From: [Zimmermannella] faecalis ATCC 13722
GTDB lineage: Bacteria > Actinomycetota > Actinomycetes > Actinomycetales > Microbacteriaceae
Assembly (NCBI RefSeq): GCF_000381765.1
Contig: NZ_KB907082.1
Coordinates: 88,614 to 152,613, forward strand
Reading direction: 5' to 3'
Length of the DNA stretch: 64,000 bases
Made by a program: the position numbers and the translations under genes. The notes under the pieces were generated by a model, which saw only the letters and a program-made list of their open reading frames with translations, searched no databases and was not told the origin of the DNA. Positions within the stretch are counted from its first letter, which is position 1. Each line of letters opens with the position of its first letter. This document shows, piece after piece, positions 6,896 through 13,670 of the stretch.

Positions 6896-7348
6896 CTACT
6901 CAGAGAGCGTCCACGTGAGCGCTTCAACGGTATCAGCGAGATCAGCCACCGGCAGGCAGCCGTCCAATTCCATAGTCGCTCCTCGCCGAAGAACAGGTTC
7001 GACGTCCCGGACGTACCGGCGGACTTCAGCCTGCTGCTCCTGTGTATGCCCATACGGATTGTTCTTCCGCGCCGCGATGCGCCTGATCAGTACGTCGACG
7101 GGTGCGCTCAGGAGAACAACGTGCTCGAACCGGTCATAGAACCGTCCCTGATTCTCGACCGTTCCAGACACGACGACATCGACGTTCTCAGCAAGAAGTG
7201 CACCCATCCGAGGTTCGTCCCACAAGCCTCCGGGTAACTCCCAATCGCCGTAATCCGTATCGACGGTGAGATGTCCCCGACGCTCCAACTCGGCGAGCAG
7301 CGTGGACTTCCCCGCGCCAGACATTCCCGTGACGAGGATACGAGGCAC
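6896..7348 (-). CDS. P-loop NTPase / small kinase (AAA_18-like)
   Basis: The 150-residue protein opens MPRILVTGMSGAGKSTLLAELERRGH, a Walker A P-loop at residues ~8-16, followed by a dTDYGDWELP substrate-type segment, VDVVVSGTVENQGRFYDRFEHVVLLSAP and VLIRRIAARKNNPYG, which resembles the lid region of nucleotide or shikimate-type kinases. Similar small kinases are common next to acetyltransferases and may phosphorylate a nucleoside or antibiotic. It follows the GNAT-HepT chimera by 3 bp and is probably in the same operon. Confidence 0.8.
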   Translation of the reverse strand: MPRILVTGMSGAGKSTLLAELERRGHLTVDTDYGDWELPGGLWDEPRMGALLAENVDVVVSGTVENQGRFYDRFEHVVLLSAPVDVLIRRIAARKNNPYGHTQEQQAEVRRYVRDVEPVLRRGATMELDGCLPVADLADTVEALTWTLSE

Positions 7349-7351
7349 GCT

Positions 7352-7978
7352 TCAGCTCCCGGGCTGGTTGGCACGGAGCGCCTTCGCGAGACGAGATAGA
7401 TGAGTCTCTACGACATCGCGCACGATCTCGATACCGACGCCGAAGTACTGGTGCACGAGGATGTTGCGAAACCCGCGTATCTGAGGCCAGGCAATGTCGG
7501 GATGGGCATCCGTGATCGCAGCGGGCAAATGATTCGCTGCCTCCCCGATGATCTGGAGATTGCGTTCAATCGCATCCTCGGCCATCTCGACCAGGCTGTC
7601 ATCACCATCGAGACAGCCCAAGTAGCCGAACGCGAGGCGACCGCGATCGCGCATCGATTGCGCTGCCCAGCTCATGAGTTCGCGCCCGAGACGCATCCCT
7701 CTTGCGTCAGCGGAGATCAAGACACCGCCGACTCCCGCGATCGCGAGGGTCTCCGTACCGACAGCGATCTCGCGGTGCGCCCATCCCACGTGGCCAATGA
7801 CGCGGCCTTCGATCCGCGCCATGATGTGGACATCATGTGACGCGTAGCCGTATGGCTCTTGTGGATCCCACTCTCCGAACTCCTTGAGGTACTCGTTGTC
7901 GAAGAGCAGCCGAAGTTCACCCAGATCGGCCTCAGTGAGTTCCTGGTGGGCGAGGACCTCGATCGAATGACGCTTCAC
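7352..7978 (-). CDS. Chimera: truncated AAC(2')-like GNAT fused to a HepT-type toxin C-terminus
   Basis: Residues 1-~121 match an AAC(2')/GNAT-type acetyltransferase: HIMARIEGRVIGHVGW, then VGGVLISADARGMRLGRELMSWA. The domain stops at FGYLGC, before the usual last strand. Residues ~125-200 match HepT (DUF86): DAIERNLQIIGEAANHLP, then RGFRNILVHQYFGV, containing the HepT R-x4-H-x-Y motif (R171, H176, Y178). The first ~30 residues of HepT are missing and no MntA nucleotidyltransferase partner is present. The fusion is in frame at about 7612. The GTG at 7978 (GTGA overlap with fitB, good ribosome site) is preferred to ATG 7993. Confidence 0.75.
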   Translation of the reverse strand: MKRHSIEVLAHQELTEADLGELRLLFDNEYLKEFGEWDPQEPYGYASHDVHIMARIEGRVIGHVGWAHREIAVGTETLAIAGVGGVLISADARGMRLGRELMSWAAQSMRDRGRLAFGYLGCLDGDDSLVEMAEDAIERNLQIIGEAANHLPAAITDAHPDIAWPQIRGFRNILVHQYFGVGIEIVRDVVETHLSRLAKALRANQPGS

Positions 7979-8400
7979 GCGTCCACCTTCCATGGGTCCA
8001 CCAGTTCGACGCCGGTGTGCTGGAAGTCCTTCGCATTGCGCGTAGCGCAGGTGGCCCCGTGCGCCAGGCAGATCGCGGCGATCTGGGCGTCGGCGGTACT
8101 GACCGGCGCGCCTGCTGCCTCACGCGACGCCAGCACCTCCGCGTATCGCTCCGCCGCGTCAGCATCGAAGGCGAGCACCGACCGGCTCCCCCGATACGGC
8201 GCTACCGCTTCATCGATCCTCTGCGCCAGCTCGTCTTTGCGTTGGCCGTTCGGAAGCCTGCGCACACCGGCAAGCAACTCCGCGAGAGTGATGGAAGTGA
8301 TCGCGACGTCGCCCGTCAAGGACACAAGCCACTCGACGACACGAGGCTCCGGAGAGGGCCGAAAGATCTCCGAGATGACGTTCGTGTCGAGGACGATCAT
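7975..8400 (-). CDS. fitB: FitB-type PIN-domain toxin
   Basis: This 141-residue protein is a complete PIN domain: MIVLDTNVISEIFRP (first Asp), TSITLAELLAGV (Glu), VLAFDADAAERYAEVLA and VSTADAQIAAICLAHGATCATRNAKDFQHTGVELVDPW with the last acidic residues. The pattern, including the terminal DPW, is typical of FitB/VapC toxins paired with ribbon-helix-helix antitoxins. It probably cleaves RNA when unchecked. It overlaps fitA by ATGA, so it is co-translated with its antitoxin. Confidence 0.93.
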   Translation of the reverse strand: MIVLDTNVISEIFRPSPEPRVVEWLVSLTGDVAITSITLAELLAGVRRLPNGQRKDELAQRIDEAVAPYRGSRSVLAFDADAAERYAEVLASREAAGAPVSTADAQIAAICLAHGATCATRNAKDFQHTGVELVDPWKVDA

Positions 8401-8630
8401 TCGAAGTCCGCCGCCCTTGCGACATCATCGCGCATCGGAATCGGCAACTCGTCAACCCCTTCGACATCCCGTGCCGCAGACAGAAGAGCCATGCCGATGT
8501 GCGGCCGTCGAGCGGCCTTCGTGAGGATGTCGCGGACCTCGGCCTCCATGGACCGCCCGTGCTCCTTCGCCTGCGATGCGAGCTGCTGCTTCACGTGGTC
8601 ATCGAGACCGCGCACGATGATGGATGACAT
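8397..8630 (-). CDS. fitA: FitA-type ribbon-helix-helix antitoxin
   Basis: From ATG at 8630 the protein begins MSSIIVRGLDDHVKQQLASQAKEHGRSMEAEVRDIL, the RHH DNA-binding motif of FitA/StbC antitoxins, followed by a C-terminal toxin-binding segment ending MRDDVARAADFE. An AAGGAGG ribosome site stands 8 nt before this ATG; the GTG at 8639 overlaps that site and is unlikely. An inverted repeat upstream is the expected autoregulatory operator. The gene overlaps fitB by 4 bp. Confidence 0.92.
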   Translation of the reverse strand: MSSIIVRGLDDHVKQQLASQAKEHGRSMEAEVRDILTKAARRPHIGMALLSAARDVEGVDELPIPMRDDVARAADFE

Positions 8631-8647
8631 CCGGACCACCTCCTTCT

Positions 8648-8665
8648 GCTATCAACCATGATAGC
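8648..8665. promoter_or_regulatory. Inverted repeat, candidate FitAB operator
   Basis: GCTATCA (8648-8654) and TGATAGC (8659-8665) form a perfect 7-bp dyad with a 4-nt spacer, 18-35 bp upstream of the fitA ATG. RHH antitoxins bind such short dyads; function is inferred from position. Confidence 0.6.
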
Positions 8666-8706
8666 GCAGATGGCTGGATGCGGACAGCCCAGAACATGCC
8701 AACGAA

Positions 8707-8735
8707 GCCCCGCTGATCACGAAGATCGACGGGGC
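8707..8735. terminator. Stem-loop beside repeat R4
   Basis: GCCCCG (8707-8712) pairs with CGGGGC (8730-8735), with an inner GATC/GATC pairing. On the minus strand it lies about 25 nt downstream of the stop of the ychF-like tail in R4, the same geometry as the hairpin near R3. Confidence 0.5.
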
Positions 8736-8760
8736 CCGCGGAGCAGGATCGGCTCACATC

Positions 8761-8803
8761 ACACGTTAAACCGGAACTCCACCGAGTTCCGGCACGGACA
8801 ACC
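8761..8803 (-). repeat. ychF-tail repeat R4 (most symmetrical core)
   Basis: The minus strand encodes R-N-S-V-E-F-R-F-N-V-stop. The core is a perfect dyad: CCGGAACTC (8771-8779), CACC, GAGTTCCGG (8784-8792). The 147 bp from 8804 to the next stop codon (8950) hold nothing I can recognise. Confidence 0.8.
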
Positions 8804-8950
8804 ATCACGGCAGGCGGAACAGGAATCGTCCGGAACGTCTGCACGTGCCCATCAGCTGCTCGCCTCGAGTCGCTCGAAACCGAGCCTCCGTCGTCGGCGC
8901 AACTCGGCCGAGCGCGAAGAAGCGGACCGCCGAGTCATCCGGCCCGGGCA

Positions 8951-9865
8951 TCAGTTCCGTCGCCGCCCATTCGAGGACGACCCCTCCACTGCGGTCGGCT
9001 CCTCAGTGTCCGATGTGCCTCCGCTGCGCCCTCCGGGATCGGAAGCAGCCGGCATCGCCGCCGAGATGAGCAGCATCAGCTTCTGGGCGTCGTCGCTCGC
9101 AGGTTCGGGATGGTAGATGACCAGCATCTGGCCGTCCGCTCCGCTGATCGGCAGCTTCTCGCGATACAGGGTCAGGTCTCCGACTTCGGGATGGGCGAGC
9201 GTGACGACCGCGCCCTCGCGACGCACGACGTCCTGTCGCGCCCAGAGCGTGCGAAACCGCGGGCTGGCGATCGACAGGCTCCCGACGAGTTCCACGAATC
9301 GTTCATCCTCGACATCGAGTCCCACCGATGATCGGAACCCTGCGACCATCGCAGCGGTGACCAGCTCGGCAGGCCCGTAGAGCTCGCGTTCGCCGGGATC
9401 GAGGAACACGTCGCGCAGCCGGTTGCGTCCGGCGACCAGGCACGGAGACAGCGCCGCAGCTGCCGAGTTCGCCGCGAGAACATCGAGGTAGCGGCCTTCC
9501 ACGAAGGCAGGGAGGTCGAGGGTGGAGATCAGCGCGTGGATCCCCCGCGGCACGACCTCGGGCCGCGACCGTTTCCGCGTGCGGTGCGGTCGCGGATCTG
9601 CGAGCGAATGCAGATACGCCGTCCCCTCGTCGTCGAGGTGGAGAACGCGCGCAAGCGCATCGAGCACCTGACGCGAAGGGCTGCGATCGCGCCCCTGCTC
9701 CAGCCGCAGGTAGTAGTCGGCGCTGATGCCGGCGAGCAACGCAACCTCCTCGCGACGCAGTCCCGGCACACGGCGGATTCCGACGGGCGCGATCCCGACC
9801 TGCTCAGGGGAGACGAGCTCGCGCCTGGCGCGCAGATACGCACCGAGCAGGTTCTGATCGTCCAT
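8951..9865 (-). CDS. Helix-turn-helix regulator with MmyB-like ligand-binding domain
   Basis: From ATG at 9865 the 304-residue protein has the N-terminal XRE helix-turn-helix VPGLRREEVALLAGISADYYLRLEQGRDRSPSRQVLDALARVLHLD, then a large MmyB-like domain containing RNRLRDVFLDPGERELY and LTLYREKLPISGADGQMLVIYHPEPASDDAQKLMLL. Members bind a fatty-acid-like or other hydrophobic ligand and control a neighbouring SDR gene, a very common actinobacterial pairing. Here the SDR gene is divergent, 142 bp away, so regulation of it is likely. The C-terminal 30 residues are low complexity. Confidence 0.9.
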   Translation of the reverse strand: MDDQNLLGAYLRARRELVSPEQVGIAPVGIRRVPGLRREEVALLAGISADYYLRLEQGRDRSPSRQVLDALARVLHLDDEGTAYLHSLADPRPHRTRKRSRPEVVPRGIHALISTLDLPAFVEGRYLDVLAANSAAAALSPCLVAGRNRLRDVFLDPGERELYGPAELVTAAMVAGFRSSVGLDVEDERFVELVGSLSIASPRFRTLWARQDVVRREGAVVTLAHPEVGDLTLYREKLPISGADGQMLVIYHPEPASDDAQKLMLLISAAMPAASDPGGRSGGTSDTEEPTAVEGSSSNGRRRN

Positions 9866-10007
9866 GCTCACCAGGCTACGCACGACCACGACGGTGCGGG
9901 GTGGCCCTGGCACCCCCAGGAACATCGGGGTACTGCCGCTGCAGCGCGCATCGGCGAAGACTCGAAGCATCCCGGAAAACGGGCACCGCTTCGAAAGGAG
10001 AACTCAG

Positions 10008-10784
10008 ATGAGCAAGATCGCACTTGTCACCGGCGCGACCTCCGGAATCGGTCGGGCGTTCGCCGATCGACTGGCTTCTGATGGGCACGACCTGATCGCG
10101 GTCGGCCGCGACGACGTCCGCCTCGGTGAACTCGCCACGGCATACCCCGAGGTCGCCGTGCGCACGGTTGCCTCGGACCTGTCGACAGCACACGGAGTCG
10201 AGTCGGTCATCTCGTCGATCGGCGACGTTCCGATCGACCTGCTGATCAACAATGCTGGTGTCGCCCACTACGGCTCGCTTGCCAATCTCCTCCCACGACA
10301 GGTGTCGGAGGTGCTCGGCGTGAAGGCGATCGCCCCCGTCATGCTCACCCATGCCGTCGTCGGGGGCATGATCGCGCGGGGCCGCGGCTCGATCGTCAAT
10401 GTCGGCGGCATGATCGCCTTCAGCGGGCCCGCCCCCTCATCCGTCCGGCCGAACCGTTCCGTGTACGGCGGCACGCTCGCCCATCTCCTCGCGTTCTCGC
10501 AGCTCATGTCAACGGAACTGCAGGGAACGGGCGTGCACGTGCAGGCGCTCCTGCCCGGTGTCGTCGCGACGGAGTTCCACACCCGACAGGGGATGGATCT
10601 CAGCGGAATCCCGCGCATGTCCGCCGCCGATGTTGTGACTGCGAGCCTGCGCGGCCTCGAGCTCGGCGAAACCGTCACCGCTCCGGGCGTCGAGGACGCA
10701 TCCCGACTCGATGCGGTGTTTCGAGCGGATCTGGACGCCTTCGCCTCCCAGTCCGTCGAGCTCGCTTCCCGATACCGCTCGTGA
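10008..10784 (+). CDS. Short-chain dehydrogenase-like protein with a degenerate active site
   Basis: The 258-residue protein shows the classical SDR N-terminus: TGATSGIGRAFADRLA (TGxxxGxG), a dinucleotide-recognition Asp-Leu (SDLSTA) and the NNAG motif. The catalytic region reads NVGGMIAFSG and later VYGGTLAHLL: the Tyr is present, but the Lys of YxxxK is replaced by Leu and the usual catalytic Ser position by Gly. It may bind NAD(P) without dehydrogenase chemistry, or use other residues. AAAGGAG stands 9 nt before the ATG. It is divergent from the MmyB-like regulator. Confidence 0.82.
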   Translation: MSKIALVTGATSGIGRAFADRLASDGHDLIAVGRDDVRLGELATAYPEVAVRTVASDLSTAHGVESVISSIGDVPIDLLINNAGVAHYGSLANLLPRQVSEVLGVKAIAPVMLTHAVVGGMIARGRGSIVNVGGMIAFSGPAPSSVRPNRSVYGGTLAHLLAFSQLMSTELQGTGVHVQALLPGVVATEFHTRQGMDLSGIPRMSAADVVTASLRGLELGETVTAPGVEDASRLDAVFRADLDAFASQSVELASRYRS

Positions 10785-10846
10785 TCGACCACGGGAGAAG
10801 CGATCTCGCTCTCGTGACGGCGGCTCCGTCGCACGTGTGCCCAGCT

Positions 10847-10891
10847 ACACGTTGAACCGGAACTCCACCGCATTCCGGCACATACCAACCT
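10847..10891 (-). repeat. ychF-tail repeat R5
   Basis: The minus strand encodes C-R-N-A-V-E-F-R-F-N-V-stop. The core CCGGAA (10857-10862) to TTCCGG (10873-10878) is an inverted repeat. The element-side half CACATACCAACCT is followed by a dyad CAACC-tga-GGTTG (10887-10899). Confidence 0.8.
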
Positions 10892-11057
10892 GAGGTTGCG
10901 TGTCTGGCTGGCATCGCCTCGGCCCCCACCTCGCCCCTTCCGGAGACGCAGAAGGTGGGGCAGCGGGGGCACGCGACCCGATCTCGCGTCCGCCTCTGTC
11001 GGCAGCCCCTGATAGGACATAATGACAGGTGACTGCGACCCACAGGGAGGTGACTTG

Positions 11058-11621
11058 GTGCTGCCTGCACTTGACGAGCAGACGGGCCTGCTTCCGCTGG
11101 GCCGATTCGGCGCGTCGTTGGAAGAGATCAAATCCCACTACGTTGACGATCCCCGGTTCGCGAAGTCGGCGACCCGCGCCGAGATCTGGCAGCACTTCGA
11201 GTCCGCTACCGACGGCATCCGCTCTGTCGTCCCCGTGGTGTGCGTATGGGTGGGTGGCAGCTTCCTTACCGACAAGATCGATCCTGACGACATCGACCTC
11301 GTCTACTGGTGCGAAGACGTGCTCGTTGACCAGGTGACCGACCCCAAGGATCGGTACATCCTGCAGATGTTCGGGATGAACCAGGTCCGGCCAGCGACGG
11401 GCCTGCGCGTTGATACTCGATACTGCCTATGGCACGTGTTCCCCGAGGCGGACCGCGCCCACTCAGTCGAGCACCAGTCATATGCGTTGAATCGTGGCTA
11501 CTAGGATGACTTCTGGATGCGCAAGCGCAACGGCGCGAAGGAAGATCCTCCGCAACGGCCGGATGCCCTACCGCAGCGCGGCTACTTCGAAGTGACTCTG
11601 GACGGTTTCCATGGCGTTTGA
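11058..11621 (+). pseudogene. Nucleotidyltransferase-like gene (DUF6932-like) with in-frame TAG
   Basis: From GTG at 11058 (GGGAGG upstream) the reading frame gives a 188-codon gene interrupted by TAG at 11502-11504 after NRGY. Coding-like sequence continues in frame (DDFWMRKRNGAKEDPP...) to TGA at 11621, and the next gene starts at 11611 inside this natural end, so the original gene ran to 11621. The protein opens LPALDEQTGLLPLGRF and carries GGSFLTDKIDPDDID, a GS-x9-DxD minimal nucleotidyltransferase motif. The family name is a tentative memory match. Loss of the last 38 codons probably inactivates it, unless the stop is read through. Confidence 0.65.
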
Positions 11622-12564
11622 CTGGGAGCAGTTCAAGGCCAACGTCCAAGGCGAAGCTGAGTGGCAGGACGCAGATGATCTTGCGCGCATGAGCATCGAG
11701 ACTCTGCGCGCTGAGCACGGCTTGCTGCGGCGCGACGCTTCTTCAGGGTCTCTGCGCCTGACTGGGCCAGGAATCACGATCCACTCGGGAGCGATCGACG
11801 GGATTGCTGACACGCTTCGCAATTTTCAGCGCCTGGTGCTTGCGACAGGCCTCGCGGTGAAGGGGCACAAGTCGTTGCGTGGGCAACCGCCCGCCGACGT
11901 CGTCTCGAAGACCCGACTGAACCTCAACGGTTCACCACTGCCGGGAAGCCTCATCCTGCAGATCGTGCCGACGACTTCGCCAGCGGACGAGATCTCACCC
12001 GATGGCCAAGTCGGGCTGTTCGGAGACGACAATGCAGAGCCCCAGTTGATCGACACCGCCATGAAGCGAGCACTGGGACTGCTCGAGGACGGACGTCGTC
12101 TCGGCCCAGATGCCGACACCAGTGACTTCTTGGCGCGCATCCGCGAGTACGGACCGCGCGTCGCCACGACGTTGCGCGACTTCTCGACAGGTCTGGTGAA
12201 ATCAGGGTTCGAGCCTGATCTCACTTGGTCCCAGCCTCGCCAGGCGCGCCTGCGCACGCGCCTCTCCACGGCTGAACTCGCTCACATTGGAGAGCTCATC
12301 GCTTCTCGGGAACTCGAGCTCGAGCCGACCACCATCCGCGGCATCTTGCGGACTGTCAGCGAGATCAGCGCTTGACAGCTGGAGATCGAGGACGGCGAGA
12401 TCGTCAAGATCGACGCGAAGAAGATCCCTGCGGCGAACACTGCAACGCTGCGCACCGGCATGTCAGTTTCAGTCGATGTGTCAGTCACGGAAGAAACCGG
12501 CCCTGCCGACGAAGTTAAGCCCAAGTACACGGCGACGTCGTTCACAGTGCTGAGCAACCCGTAA
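11611..12564 (+). pseudogene. Unknown partner gene of the nucleotidyltransferase, with in-frame TGA
   Basis: ATG at 11611 overlaps the preceding gene by 11 bp, indicating a coupled pair. The open frame ends at TGA 12373-12375 (254 aa), but codons continue in frame with normal composition for 62 more residues to TAA at 12562. The first part is mostly polar and helical with a PADVVSKTRLNLNGSPLPGSLILQIVP segment; the last part (EIEDGEIVKIDAKKIPAANTATLRTGMSVSV) looks like a small beta domain. I do not recognise the family. The 254-residue product may still be made, so this could be a shortened but functional gene. Confidence 0.5.
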
Positions 12565-12585
12565 GGCCGAGTCGTTACACCACAT

Positions 12586-13137
12586 CTAGTCCAACGGCTG
12601 GATCCGGAGGTTGGTCCGCGGCGGCAAATCCCAGCCGTGACGCGCATGAATTTCCCTAACCAACTCTTCCGCGTTGACCTGGAGCTTGGCAAGTGCAGCC
12701 GCGTCGTGGCCGACTGATCGTAAATGGCGCAGGTTGCTGCTCAGCGCGTGCGCCCAACTCATCAGCGGGTCGAGGTTCGCCACCCGCCGCTCAACGGTGT
12801 CGCCGGGCTTGGCGGCCTCCATCACCTGGCGGCCGATGGTCGCGCCCAGCGTGCGCTCGGCCTCCAGCCACGAGTCGATACCATCCCAGCCGTCGAGCTG
12901 GTCGACGAGCGCGATCGACGTGATGCGCAGGTTGGCGAGCCGCTCCCCCACCGGCTCGGCCGTCGGATCGAACCCGATTAGGCGCTGCACGGCTTCCTGC
13001 ACCGCGAACCAGCGTGCGTCCTCGGCCGCCTTGCGCGACTCGGCGAGTGCCTCGTTCGCGCGCTTGTTCGCTTGGTAAGTGCCGACGCCGGCGATCAGCA
13101 GCGACAGGGCCGAGATCACCAGCGCGAGGACATCCAT
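12586..13137 (-). CDS. Hypothetical membrane-anchored protein, 183 aa
   Basis: The protein begins MDVLALVISALSLLIAGVGTYQANKRANEALAESRKAAEDARW: one N-terminal transmembrane helix followed by a charged coiled-coil-like stretch, then a soluble domain with PLMSWAHALSSNLRHLRSVGHDAAALAKLQ. This topology (short membrane anchor, cytoplasmic helical domain) recurs in small phage- and island-borne proteins but I cannot assign a function. It is convergent with the interrupted gene pair, 21 bp away, and lies just inside repeat R6. Confidence 0.6.
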   Translation of the reverse strand: MDVLALVISALSLLIAGVGTYQANKRANEALAESRKAAEDARWFAVQEAVQRLIGFDPTAEPVGERLANLRITSIALVDQLDGWDGIDSWLEAERTLGATIGRQVMEAAKPGDTVERRVANLDPLMSWAHALSSNLRHLRSVGHDAAALAKLQVNAEELVREIHARHGWDLPPRTNLRIQPLD

Positions 13138-13254
13138 GGCTCGATCCTGCCACTACAAGAAACAGTTCCTGAAGCACTTCCGGCTATTGCTTGCCCGAGG
13201 CGCGTCAGCCGACTAACCCGCGCTCACTACGATGCTCCGCGCGGCGACCAATCC

Positions 13255-13300
13255 CTACAGCGCGAATCTCCACTCCACCGATTTCCGGTACATACCACCC
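13255..13300 (-). repeat. ychF-tail repeat R6
   Basis: The minus strand encodes Y-R-K-S-V-E-W-R-F-A-L-stop; Phe is replaced by Trp. The element-side half TTTCCGGTACATACCACCCT matches R1, R2 and R5 closely. CACC-ctcttga-GGTG (13296-13310) follows, like the small dyads after R3 and R5. Confidence 0.72.
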
Positions 13301-13361
13301 TCTTGAGGTGTGCAGTGAAGCGCTCGGCCCCGCGTCCGGGACCGACAGCTTGCGTTCGACG

Positions 13362-13670
13362 TCAACGATAGGTCTCGTGCAACGCCTCCTCGATCTGAGA
13401 CGGAGTCGGTGCACCGGCGTACCCGCGCTCAGTCGCGTAGACCCGGCACGCGAGCGAGCGAACCGGTTGCGTCGGAAACAGGTCGACGCCGTCGACGAGG
13501 ATCGTGGGCGAGCCTCCGAATCGGGTGTTCACCGCTTCGGTCTCGGTGTGGATCGTTACCAGCTCGATGGGCACTTCCGCGAGCTCGGCGGCATCCAGCG
13601 CGGCGCGCGCGTTTGCTTCGGCGATGGCCGTGTTCGGGCAGTCGACGATGTGCAGCAGTTCGACCTTCAT
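13362..13670 (-). CDS. Thioredoxin-like protein of a metal-resistance operon
   Basis: From ATG at 13670 the 102-residue protein starts MKVELLHIVDCPNTAIAEANARAALDAAEL, a thioredoxin-fold strand with a single Cys in CPNT, then VNTRFGGSPTILVDGVDLFP with the cis-Pro (SPTI) typical of the fold, and a Cys-containing tail. Such proteins often accompany heavy-metal ATPases or mercury-lyase-like genes in Actinobacteria and may handle thiol-metal complexes. Its start overlaps the P-type ATPase stop by 4 bp, so it is the last gene of the cmtR-ATPase operon. Confidence 0.8.
   Translation of the reverse strand: MKVELLHIVDCPNTAIAEANARAALDAAELAEVPIELVTIHTETEAVNTRFGGSPTILVDGVDLFPTQPVRSLACRVYATERGYAGAPTPSQIEEALHETYR

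Noticed and set aside
7975..8400. Mobile-element recombinase among the small cassette proteins
   Set aside because: Each small protein was checked for tyrosine or serine recombinase motifs; the ones here are PIN, RHH, GNAT/HepT or P-loop proteins.
12376..12564. Selenocysteine recoding of the TGA at 12373
   Set aside because: No SECIS-like hairpin was apparent right after the TGA and the family context does not suggest selenoproteins.
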